DNA from: Chlorobiales bacterium
Lineage (GTDB): Bacteria > Bacteroidota > Chlorobiia > Chlorobiales > Chlorobiaceae
Length of the DNA stretch: 6,271 nt
Direction: 5' to 3'
Assembly: GCA_022360415.1 (NCBI GenBank)
Contig: JAKSDB010000208.1
Coordinates: forward strand, 1 to 6,271
Part shown: in pieces, positions 1 through 6,196 of the stretch
Numbering within the stretch: the first letter of the stretch is position 1
Layout: each line of letters begins with the position of its first letter
Translations under genes and position numbers: made by a program
The notes under the pieces: generated by a model
What the model was told of the DNA's origin: nothing
Seen by the model: the letters and a program-made list of their open reading frames with translations, nothing else
Databases searched by the model: none

Positions 1-2068
1 CCCTGAAAATCTTACCGAAGAGCAGCGTATTCCCGATAACCTGACTGCGCTTGGCGAGTTGGCGAAAACCCGTGAAGCCAACATCATCAAGCTTCCCAAC
101 ATCAGTGCATCGATTCCCCAGCTTCAGGCGGCTATCAAGGAATTGCAGGAAAAAGGGTACGACATTCCCGGTTTTCCTGAAGATCCCAAAACCGATGCCG
201 AAAAAGAGCTCAGAGCACGTTTTGCAAAAGTGCTTGGAAGTGCAGTGAACCCTGTACTGCGTGAAGGAAACTCCGACAGAAGAGCCGCCGCTTCGGTCAA
301 GCAGTATGCAAAAAACAACCCGCATCGCCTGAGAGCATGGGAAGAAGGTTCAAAGGCACATGTGGCTCACATGGACGGTGGGGATTTCTACGCCAGTGAG
401 AAGTCTGCAACCATGAACGGGGCAACCGAGGTCCGCATCGAGTATGTCGATAACGATGGGAGCGTCACGGTTCTGAAGGAAAACATTGCATTGCAGGAAG
501 GTGAAGTTGTAGACACCTCCCGTATGAATGCCCGCAGACTGCGTGAGTATATCGCAGATCAGATCGATGATGCGAAAAATAACGGATTGCTTTTGTCGTT
601 GCACCTGAAAGCAACGATGATGAAAGTATCTGATCCGATCATGTTCGGTCATGCCGTATCGGTATTCTACAAGGATGTTTTTGACAAGCATGGGGATGTG
701 CTTGGCGAGCTTGGTGTCAATGTCAACAACGGTCTTGGCGATGTCTATGCAAAAATCCAGTCTCTTCCTGAAGAAAAACGGGCGAAAATCGAAGCCGACA
801 TTCAGGAGGTATACAAGAACCGTCCGGCTCTTGCGATGGTCGATTCCGACAAGGGGATCACGAACCTGCATGTGCCGAACGATATCATCATCGATGCATC
901 CATGCCGGTCGTTATCCGTGACGGCGGTAAAATGTGGGGTCCTGACGGCGAACTTCATGAAACCAAAGCCATGATTCCCGACCGATCCTATGCAACCATG
1001 TACCAGGAAATGGTCAAGGATTGTCAGAAAAACGGCGCATACGATGTATCGACCATGGGCAGCGTGTCGAATGTCGGTCTTATGGCTCAGAAAGCCGAGG
1101 AGTACGGTTCACACGATAAAACTTTCGAGGCTCCCGGCAACGGCACTATCCGGGTGGTCGATGCCAGAGGCAACGCGATGCTTGAGCAAAGTGTCGAGCC
1201 AAGAGACATTTTCAGAATGTGCCAGGTCAAGGATGCCGCGATCCGCGACTGGGTAAAACTTGCCGTCAGCAGAGCAAAGGCCACCGGTGCTCCGGCGGTG
1301 TTCTGGCTGGACAAGGAAAGATCACACCATATCCAGTTGATCGAAAAAGTCAACAATTACCTCAGGGACCACGATACCGCCGGTCTCGATATCAGGATCT
1401 TGTCGCCGGTCGAGGCCATGCGGTTCTCTCTCGAACGGATCAGGCAGGGTAAAGACACCATTTCGGCAACAGGCAACGTGCTGAGGGACTATCTTACCGA
1501 CTTGTTTCCGATTCTCGAACTTGGCACCAGCGCAAAAATGCTTTCTATCGTGCCCTTGATGAACGGCGGCGGTTTGTTCGAAACCGGTGCAGGCGGTTCC
1601 GCTCCGAAGCACGTACAGCAGTTTGTTAACGAAGGGCATCTGAGATGGGACTCGCTCGGCGAGATGCTGGCGCTTGGCGTTTCGTTCGAACATCTGGGCA
1701 ATACCTTCGATAATGAGAAAGCAAAAGTTCTTGCGGAGACGGTTGACCAGGCTGTCGGTCGGTATCTTGAGGAAGGCAAGTCGCCTTCACGCAGGGTCAA
1801 CGAGCTTGACAACCGCGGAAGCCACTTCTACTTTGCCATGTACTGGGCCAGAGCCCTTGCCGACCAGAGCAAGGATCAGGAGCTCAAGGCGAAGTTTACA
1901 AAGGTTGCCGAAGAGCTTGAGAACAAAGAGCAGGCGATCATCGATGAGCTCAATGGAGCGCAGGGCTCTCCGGTCGAACTCGGCGGTTACTTCATGCCCG
2001 ACGACGAGAAAGCATCGAAAGCAATGCGTCCGAGCCCGACGCTTAACGCTGTCATCGACGCGATCTGA
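1..2068 (+). CDS. icd: NADP-dependent isocitrate dehydrogenase, monomeric type (5' partial)
   Basis: Catalyses the reversible oxidative decarboxylation of isocitrate to 2-oxoglutarate with NADP in the cytoplasm; in reductive-TCA organisms it runs as a carboxylase. The frame is open from base 2 with no start codon, so the gene enters from the left edge. There are 688 visible residues. Matched to my recollection of the Azotobacter vinelandii enzyme, about 52 N-terminal residues are missing, giving roughly 740, normal for the family. With visible residue + 52 = Azotobacter numbering, the isocitrate-binding S132, N135, R139 and R145 are present (SAVNPVLREGNSDRR, codons from 239). So are K255 (HLKATMMKVSDP), metal ligand D350, Y420 (KAEEYGSHD), R547/D548 (GNVLRDYLTD), and the NADP-contacting H589, R600 and R649. 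No indel or frameshift is apparent. It is unrelated in fold family to the ~45 kDa dimeric IDH. The TTG at 59 is internal, not the start, because family similarity continues upstream of it. Confidence 0.96.
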   Translation, partial: PENLTEEQRIPDNLTALGELAKTREANIIKLPNISASIPQLQAAIKELQEKGYDIPGFPEDPKTDAEKELRARFAKVLGSAVNPVLREGNSDRRAAASVKQYAKNNPHRLRAWEEGSKAHVAHMDGGDFYASEKSATMNGATEVRIEYVDNDGSVTVLKENIALQEGEVVDTSRMNARRLREYIADQIDDAKNNGLLLSLHLKATMMKVSDPIMFGHAVSVFYKDVFDKHGDVLGELGVNVNNGLGDVYAKIQSLPEEKRAKIEADIQEVYKNRPALAMVDSDKGITNLHVPNDIIIDASMPVVIRDGGKMWGPDGELHETKAMIPDRSYATMYQEMVKDCQKNGAYDVSTMGSVSNVGLMAQKAEEYGSHDKTFEAPGNGTIRVVDARGNAMLEQSVEPRDIFRMCQVKDAAIRDWVKLAVSRAKATGAPAVFWLDKERSHHIQLIEKVNNYLRDHDTAGLDIRILSPVEAMRFSLERIRQGKDTISATGNVLRDYLTDLFPILELGTSAKMLSIVPLMNGGGLFETGAGGSAPKHVQQFVNEGHLRWDSLGEMLALGVSFEHLGNTFDNEKAKVLAETVDQAVGRYLEEGKSPSRRVNELDNRGSHFYFAMYWARALADQSKDQELKAKFTKVAEELENKEQAIIDELNGAQGSPVELGGYFMPDDEKASKAMRPSPTLNAVIDAI

Positions 2069-2070
2069 TA

Positions 2071-2099
2071 AGAAAGAACCACAACAAGCGGGTCTTTCT
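2071..2099 (+). other. Short hairpin just after the icd stop codon
   Basis: The arm at 2071-2080 (AGAAAGAACC) pairs with 2091-2099 (GGTCTTTCT) over 9 bp with one bulged A at 2078, around a 10-nt loop. It begins two bases after the stop and ends one base before the strong terminator hairpin. It has no T-run of its own, so it is probably an mRNA 3'-end structure rather than a second terminator. The pairing is visible in the sequence; any role is inference. Confidence 0.45.
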
Positions 2100-2100
2100 C

Positions 2101-2137
2101 AAAAGCCTCCCCTGCCGGCCAGGGGAGGCTTTTTTTT
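2101..2137 (+). terminator. Rho-independent terminator of icd
   Basis: A perfect 14-bp stem, AAAAGCCTCCCCTG (2101-2114) against CAGGGGAGGCTTTT (2120-2133), closes a 5-nt CCGGC loop and runs into eight Ts (2130-2137). It starts 33 bases after the icd stop. The A-rich 5' base of the stem could make it act in both directions, but there is no opposing gene here. It separates icd from nrdJ transcription. Confidence 0.93.
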
Positions 2138-2203
2138 ATGATCCCGCGGGTTCTTATGAGGCAGGACGTTGTGGGCCTCGGTGGAACCTACAGTTTTATC
2201 TGC

Positions 2204-2233
2204 TTGTTATTTACCGCAGAACTGGCTTATATT
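2204..2233 (+). promoter_or_regulatory. Candidate nrdJ promoter P1 (sigma70-like)
   Basis: TTGTTA (2204-2209, 4/6 to the -35 consensus) and TATATT (2228-2233, 5/6 to the -10 consensus) are separated by 18 nt. Transcription would start near 2240, giving a leader of about 105 nt before nrdJ. The expected start falls at the left arm of the nested inverted repeat at 2239-2274. The match is by eye only; in an AT-rich spacer such hits can arise by chance. Confidence 0.4.
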
Positions 2234-2238
2234 ATTTT

Positions 2239-2274
2239 TCAACCCCCACTATCGTTGCCCGATACCGGGGTTGA
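2239..2274. repeat. Nested inverted repeat in the nrdJ upstream region
   Basis: The outer arms TCAACCCC (2239-2246) and GGGGTTGA (2267-2274) are perfectly complementary over 8 bp. Inside them, TATCG (2250-2254) pairs with CGATA (2260-2264) around TTGCC, with a 3-by-2 internal loop between the two stems. That gives 13 bp in 36 nt. There is no T-run, so it is not a terminator. It lies at the predicted start of P1 and its right arm overlaps the -35 box of P2. This would suit either an operator or a 5'-leader RNA structure. The pairing is seen directly; the function is inferred. Confidence 0.5.
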
Positions 2275-2299
2275 CTTTTATAAGAGGCTTTAATAGAAC
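2271..2299 (+). promoter_or_regulatory. Candidate nrdJ promoter P2 (sigma70-like)
   Basis: TTGACT (2271-2276, 5/6 to consensus) and TAGAAC (2294-2299, 4/6) are separated by 17 nt, giving a start near 2306 and a leader of about 40 nt. It scores about the same as P1, and the sequence alone does not choose between them. Its -35 box shares bases 2271-2274 with the right arm of the inverted repeat, so a protein bound there would block it. Confidence 0.35.
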
Positions 2300-2344
2300 A
2301 GGTTAGAGGCTTGGCTTGCTCATTATTTCTAAAGATATCCCGCA

Positions 2345-5300
2345 ATGAAAATTTCCCGCCGCTTTACCACGAAAGATCGTGATGTTTACACGATGTTCGA
2401 GTACACGAAACGTTCGTCCTTGCTTCGCAATCCCGATGGGTCGAAGGTGTTTGAAATGAATGATGTCGAGGTACCGAAAGAGTGGTCTCAGGTTGCTGCT
2501 GATATTCTTGCGCAAAAATATTTCAGAAAAACAGGAGTCACACAGCGGGATGGGAAGGGCAATGTTGTGCTGGATGAAAAAGGACAGCCTGTTACAGGCA
2601 GTGAACATTCGATCAAGCAGGTTGTGCACCGCCTTGTCGGCTGCTGGAAAGAGTGGGGTGAAAAGCACAAGTATTTCGATACGAAGGAGGATGCACAGGC
2701 TTTTTATGACGAGGTGGCTTACATGCTGATCGGGCAAATGGGAGCTCCCAACTCGCCTCAGTGGTTCAATACGGGCCTCAAGTATGCGTACGGTATAGAG
2801 GGACCGGCACAGGGGCACTTTTACGTCGACAGCAAGAGCGGTGAAACGAAGGAATCGAAAGACGCCTATTCAAGGCCCCAGGCGCACGCATGTTTTATCC
2901 AGTCGGTCAAGGATGACCTGGTGAACGATGGCGGGATTTTCGATCTTGCCATGCGTGAAGCGAGGGTTTTCAAATTCGGCAGCGGTTCGGGAACAAACTT
3001 TTCAAATCTTCGTTCGTCAGGGGAAAAGCTCAGCGGAGGAGGCAGCTCTTCCGGGCTGATGAGTTTCCTCAAGATTTTTGACTCTGCCGCCGGTGCGATA
3101 AAATCCGGAGGTACGACGCGGCGGGCAGCTAAAATGGTTATTGTCGATATCGATCATCCCGATATCGAACAGTTTATAGAATGGAAAGCAAGGGAAGAGG
3201 ATAAGGTTGCTTCTCTGGTCGCCGGTTCGAGGATTTGCTCCAGCTTTCTCAAGGCGATTGTCGATGAGGCGATAGAAAACGGCAGTGACCGGCATAAAAA
3301 TGAAAAGCTGAACATCCTTGTTAAAAACGCCGTTGGCCGGGGTGTTCCGATGAACTATATCGTAAGGGTCCTTTCGCTTGTCGACCAGGGGTTTACGTCG
3401 CTCGACTTCGACGAGTACAACACGCACTATGAATCCGAAGCTTACCAGACGGTTGCTGGCCAGAATTCGAACAACACCGTCAGGGTGACGAATACTTTCA
3501 TGAAAGCCGTTGAAAACGACGAGTTCTGGGAGCTGAAAGAGAGGACGAGTGGTAAACACGCGAAGTCGATCAGGGCGCGCGACCTATGGGATAAAATCGT
3601 ATTGAGCGCCTGGAAATGTGCCGATCCCGGCCTTCAGTTCGACACATCCATCAATGAGTGGCATACAGCTCCAAAAAGCGGACGTATCAACGCGAGCAAT
3701 CCCTGTTCGGAGTATATGTTTCTGGATGATTCGGCCTGTAATCTGGCCAGCCTGAACCTCGGGCGTTTTCTGGATGAAAAAAAGGGGACGATTAAAGTAG
3801 ATGAACTGCAGCATGCGGCACGGCTCTGGACTGTCGTACTGGAAATTTCGGTTCTCATGGCACACTTTCCCTCAAGGGACATTGCTCGTCTGAGCTATGA
3901 ATTCAGAACGCTCGGCCTCGGTTTTGCCAACCTCGGCACCATTCTCATGATAATGGGAATTCCCTATGACTCACCCAAAGCGCTGGCAATTGCAGGTGCG
4001 ATATCTGCTTTGATAACCGGCGAAGCATACAAAGCCTCCGCGGAACTGGCAAAAGATCTGGGGCCCTTTGCGCGTTACGGGGAAAACGCTGAAGATATGC
4101 TGCGGGTTATAAGGAACCACCGAAGGGCGGCTCACAACATGTCGGAAGACGACTACGAGGGCCTTATGGTCAAGCCTCGCGGGATTGATTCCGAGTATTG
4201 CCCAACCTATCTGTTCGAACAAGCCGGAAAGGTATGGGACGAGGCGCTCAATATGGGTGAGAAACATGGTTACAGAAACGCCCAGGTGAGTGTTATCGCA
4301 CCAACCGGAACCATAGGTCTGGTCATGGACTGTGATACGACCGGCGTTGAGCCCGAGTTCGCGATTGTCAAGTTCAAAAAGCTTGCCGGCGGCGGCTATT
4401 TCAAGATTGTCAACCAGTCGGTGCACAAAGCGCTCGAAAGGCTTCAATACAGCGGGAAGCAGATAGAGGATATTGAAAAATACTGCAAAGGGCACGGCAC
4501 CTTGACCGGTTGTCCAACCATCAACCGCCAGTGGCTGAAGAACAAGGGGTTTACCGAGGACAAGATAGAGGCTCTCGAAGCCCAGCTCGACAACGTTTTC
4601 GATATCCGGTTTGCCTTCAACAAGTGGATTCTCGGAGAAGAATTCTGTGAGTCACTGGGTTTCACCGAGGAACAGCTCAATGACCAGAACTTCAACATGC
4701 TTGAGGCACTCGGCGCTTCAAAGGCGGATTATGAAGCCGCTAACGATTACGTTTGCGGTACAATGACCGTTGAAGGAGCCCCGCACCTGAAGCTGGAGCA
4801 TCTGCCGGTTTTTGACTGCGCAGGCAAATGCGGCAGTAAAGGTCAGCGGTACATCAATCATATGGCACATGTTCGCATGATGTCGGCTGTGCAGCCGTTT
4901 ATTTCCGGCGCTATATCAAAGACCGTCAATATGCCTGCGACGGCAACCACCCAGGAAATTGCCGAAGTCTGTTTTTCCGCCTGGCAGCACATGATCAAGG
5001 CGATAACCATTTACCGTGACGGCTCGAAGCTTTCTCAGCCCCTTAACATCAGCAGTTACGACGATCTTGATGAGGTGATCATGCTTGGGACCGAAGACGA
5101 CCTCGACGAAACCAAAGGGCCGAAGGAGTTACAGGAACGGATCGTGGAAAGAGTCTACCACCGTTCGGAACGGCGCATGCTGCCGAAGCGTAGAAAGGGA
5201 TACATTCGGGAAGCGTATGTCAGTTCACACAAGGTTTTTTTGAGAACAGGTGAATACGAAGACGGCTCTCTCGGTGAGATATTTATCGACATGTACAAGG

Positions 5301-5830
5301 AAGGGGCGTCGTTCAAAGGGCTTCTTAACTGTTTTGCCGTGCTTGCGTCCAAAGCGCTTCAGTACGGGATGCCTCTGGAAGAACTGGTGGACAGCTTTAC
5401 CTTTACACGATTTGAGCCTGCGGGTATGGTGCAGGGCCATAACGTTATCAAGAACGCCACCTCCATTCTCGATTATGTTTTCCGCTCCATCGGCTACGAT
5501 TATCTCGGACGGAAAGACTTTATCCATGTCAAGGCAGTTGACGAAATATCATCGGAGGATGCGGATCAAGGGGAGAAAGACGGAGAGGGAAACGGCCATG
5601 CCGCGCCGGAGGCACCTGTTGCCGATATTGCCCCGACTTCCGGTAAGCTCGGTGTAACTGCCGCGAAAGCGGAAGCCGAACCTTCCGGAACTGTCGAGAC
5701 CCAGGTAATTCAGGCCAAGGTCCAGGGGTATTCAGGTGAGCAGTGTGAAAACTGCGGCTCCATGAGAGTCCGCCAGAACGGAACCTGCAAGGTTTGTGAG
5801 GATTGTGGAATGACCACGGGCTGTTCCTAA
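2345..5830 (+). CDS. nrdJ: Adenosylcobalamin-dependent (class II) ribonucleotide reductase, long form with TSCPD domain and zinc-ribbon tail
   Basis: Reduces ribonucleotides to deoxyribonucleotides in the cytoplasm using a B12-derived radical; it needs neither oxygen nor a separate radical subunit. The protein has 1161 residues. The ATG at 2345 gives MKISRRFT, which I recall as a common start in this family. The catalytic barrel spans roughly 120-900: redox Cys C183 (HACFIQSV), GSGSGTNFSNL at 212-222, SGGTTRR at 254-260, N452-P-C454-S-E456 with the presumed thiyl-radical cysteine C454, partner C465 (SACNLASLNL), phosphate-binding PTGTIG at 653-658, and QPFISGAISKT near 850. A TSCPD-type domain follows (about 950-1055), then an acidic/Ala-rich linker (1065-1125). 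The tail has six cysteines, C1134, C1137, C1148, C1151, C1154 and C1160, expected to bind zinc or relay electrons to the active-site disulfide. All key residues are intact. No strong Shine-Dalgarno precedes the start. It appears monocistronic. Confidence 0.96.
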   Translation: MKISRRFTTKDRDVYTMFEYTKRSSLLRNPDGSKVFEMNDVEVPKEWSQVAADILAQKYFRKTGVTQRDGKGNVVLDEKGQPVTGSEHSIKQVVHRLVGCWKEWGEKHKYFDTKEDAQAFYDEVAYMLIGQMGAPNSPQWFNTGLKYAYGIEGPAQGHFYVDSKSGETKESKDAYSRPQAHACFIQSVKDDLVNDGGIFDLAMREARVFKFGSGSGTNFSNLRSSGEKLSGGGSSSGLMSFLKIFDSAAGAIKSGGTTRRAAKMVIVDIDHPDIEQFIEWKAREEDKVASLVAGSRICSSFLKAIVDEAIENGSDRHKNEKLNILVKNAVGRGVPMNYIVRVLSLVDQGFTSLDFDEYNTHYESEAYQTVAGQNSNNTVRVTNTFMKAVENDEFWELKERTSGKHAKSIRARDLWDKIVLSAWKCADPGLQFDTSINEWHTAPKSGRINASNPCSEYMFLDDSACNLASLNLGRFLDEKKGTIKVDELQHAARLWTVVLEISVLMAHFPSRDIARLSYEFRTLGLGFANLGTILMIMGIPYDSPKALAIAGAISALITGEAYKASAELAKDLGPFARYGENAEDMLRVIRNHRRAAHNMSEDDYEGLMVKPRGIDSEYCPTYLFEQAGKVWDEALNMGEKHGYRNAQVSVIAPTGTIGLVMDCDTTGVEPEFAIVKFKKLAGGGYFKIVNQSVHKALERLQYSGKQIEDIEKYCKGHGTLTGCPTINRQWLKNKGFTEDKIEALEAQLDNVFDIRFAFNKWILGEEFCESLGFTEEQLNDQNFNMLEALGASKADYEAANDYVCGTMTVEGAPHLKLEHLPVFDCAGKCGSKGQRYINHMAHVRMMSAVQPFISGAISKTVNMPATATTQEIAEVCFSAWQHMIKAITIYRDGSKLSQPLNISSYDDLDEVIMLGTEDDLDETKGPKELQERIVERVYHRSERRMLPKRRKGYIREAYVSSHKVFLRTGEYEDGSLGEIFIDMYKEGASFKGLLNCFAVLASKALQYGMPLEELVDSFTFTRFEPAGMVQGHNVIKNATSILDYVFRSIGYDYLGRKDFIHVKAVDEISSEDADQGEKDGEGNGHAAPEAPVADIAPTSGKLGVTAAKAEAEPSGTVETQVIQAKVQGYSGEQCENCGSMRVRQNGTCKVCEDCGMTTGCS

Positions 5831-5948
5831 AACCGTTTTCTGCCCAACCCATCCATCCGCCTTGCACTCGAACCGCTCACGACGGCAGAACATCCGGTTT
5901 GTTTCCCGGGGGATACATTCGCCGAGATTCGGACTTCTGAACAAAGTG
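5831..5948. other. nrdJ 3' untranslated spacer
   Basis: These 118 bases lie between the nrdJ stop and its terminator hairpin. I looked for a tRNA, a small gene on either strand and a second structured RNA. The only structure is a trivial 4-bp hairpin (CCGA/TCGG) near 5925. The reading frames crossing it have no credible start or protein character. It is most simply the 3' end of the nrdJ transcript. Confidence 0.5.
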
Positions 5949-5980
5949 AAAAGCCCTGCACAGAGAGCAGGGCTTTTTTT
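5949..5980 (+). terminator. Rho-independent terminator of nrdJ
   Basis: A perfect 11-bp stem, AAAAGCCCTGC (5949-5959) against GCAGGGCTTTT (5967-5977), closes a 7-nt loop and runs into seven Ts (5974-5980). It starts 118 bases after the nrdJ stop and is the first good terminator downstream, so it is assigned to nrdJ. Its AAAAGCC...GGCTTTT outer shape resembles the icd terminator. Confidence 0.92.
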
Positions 5981-6003
5981 CGTATCTCCCGTCCGAAATA
6001 GAT

Positions 6004-6109
6004 ATGCCCATAACGTTATAGCATCTCTTGCCTGTAATACCTACCAGTCCTCATGACTTTTCGCTAGTCGCATAGGTATGCTAATAGTATAGTATGCTGT
6101 TACGGGCAT
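6004..6109. repeat. 106-bp imperfect palindromic element, possible MITE-like repeat or structured RNA
   Basis: The ends are near-perfect inverted repeats: ATGCCCATAAC (6004-6014) and GTTACGGGCAT (6099-6109) pair at 10 of 11 positions. After a 5-nt bulge on the left side (6015-6019), AGCAT (6020-6024) pairs with ATGCT (6094-6098). Further in, ATACCTA (6037-6043) pairs with TAGGTAT (6073-6079). The centre offers alternative 4-bp hairpins (AGTC/GACT around 6046-6069). So most of the element can fold into one long stem. It lies after the nrdJ terminator and before an AT-rich gene start, outside any credible coding frame. No clear target-site duplication is visible, though TA dinucleotides lie near both ends. 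It could be a degenerate mobile repeat, a small RNA or a chance palindrome; the pairing is seen, the identity is not. Confidence 0.4.
6077..6098. repeat. Direct repeat TATGCT, two copies 16 bp apart
   Basis: TATGCT occurs at 6077-6082 and 6093-6098, start to start 16 bp, with an AT-rich AATAGTATAG between them; the complement AGCATA recurs at 6130-6135. Such spacing can mark a protein-binding site. The second copy also forms part of the right arm of the larger palindromic element, so the repeat may be a by-product of that structure. Confidence 0.25.
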
Positions 6110-6196
6110 TAAATTCAGACGTTTGTTTGAGCATAAAGTGAAAATGTTGTAAGTTTTATAAAATTCTCAGGGAATCTGTAGTACAGATAATAAATA
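6110..6196 (+). promoter_or_regulatory. AT-rich leader, presumed promoter region of the downstream gene
   Basis: GC content falls to about 28% from 6110 to the window end (my count, 45 of 162), against about 50% in the two genes. A TATAAA (6157-6162) could be a -10 box, but nothing at the right distance resembles a good -35. TTGAGC (6127-6132) with TAAGTT (6150-6155) is a weaker alternative. The region very likely holds the promoter of the frame beginning near 6197-6227, but the exact boxes cannot be fixed. Confidence 0.3.
6174..6188. promoter_or_regulatory. 15-bp palindrome, candidate operator
   Basis: ATCTGTA (6174-6180) and TACAGAT (6182-6188) are perfectly complementary around a single central G. 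The site lies 8 bases before the first possible ATG (6197) and downstream of the possible TATAAA box. A perfect 7+1+7 palindrome placed there is typical of a dimeric repressor site. It has no T-run and a tiny loop, so a terminator role is unlikely. The symmetry is seen; binding is inferred. Confidence 0.4.

Noticed and set aside
350..958. 202-codon open frame on the minus strand inside icd
   Set aside because: It lies wholly antisense to a strongly conserved gene, has no recognisable protein character, and reflects the codon bias of the + strand gene.
59..2068. TTG at 59 as the icd start
   Set aside because: The same frame is open to base 2 and the upstream residues (PENLTEEQRIPDNLTALG) match the monomeric IDH family, so the gene simply starts outside the window.
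2138..2344. Cobalamin riboswitch ahead of nrdJ
   Set aside because: No convincing B12-box or the expected multi-stem layout could be found by eye, and the leader from either promoter is too short for a full one.
2303..2818. 171-codon minus-strand frame across the nrdJ start
   Set aside because: It overlaps the nrdJ promoter region and N terminus, and resembles no known protein; it is a shadow of nrdJ.
3017..3559. 180-codon minus-strand frame inside nrdJ (and a similar one at 3971-4495)
   Set aside because: Both are antisense to conserved catalytic-domain sequence and have no start context or protein features of their own.
5850..5948. Possible tRNA on either strand (TTCGA-like and CCGAGATTCGG segments)
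   Set aside because: The T-arm-like words are not accompanied by a matching acceptor stem or an anticodon arm at the right distances.
6010..6019. 10-bp perfect palindrome ATAACGTTAT as a separate operator
   Set aside because: It lies across the left arm and the adjacent bulge of the larger palindromic element, is far from any start codon, and a 10-bp palindrome is expected by chance in a window this size.
5862..6056. 64-codon + strand frame after nrdJ
   Set aside because: It reads straight through the nrdJ terminator hairpin and its T-run and into the palindromic element; no ribosome-binding site, no protein-like pattern.
6004..6109. Complete insertion sequence
   Set aside because: At 106 bp with no transposase frame and no clear target-site duplication, it can at most be a non-autonomous remnant.
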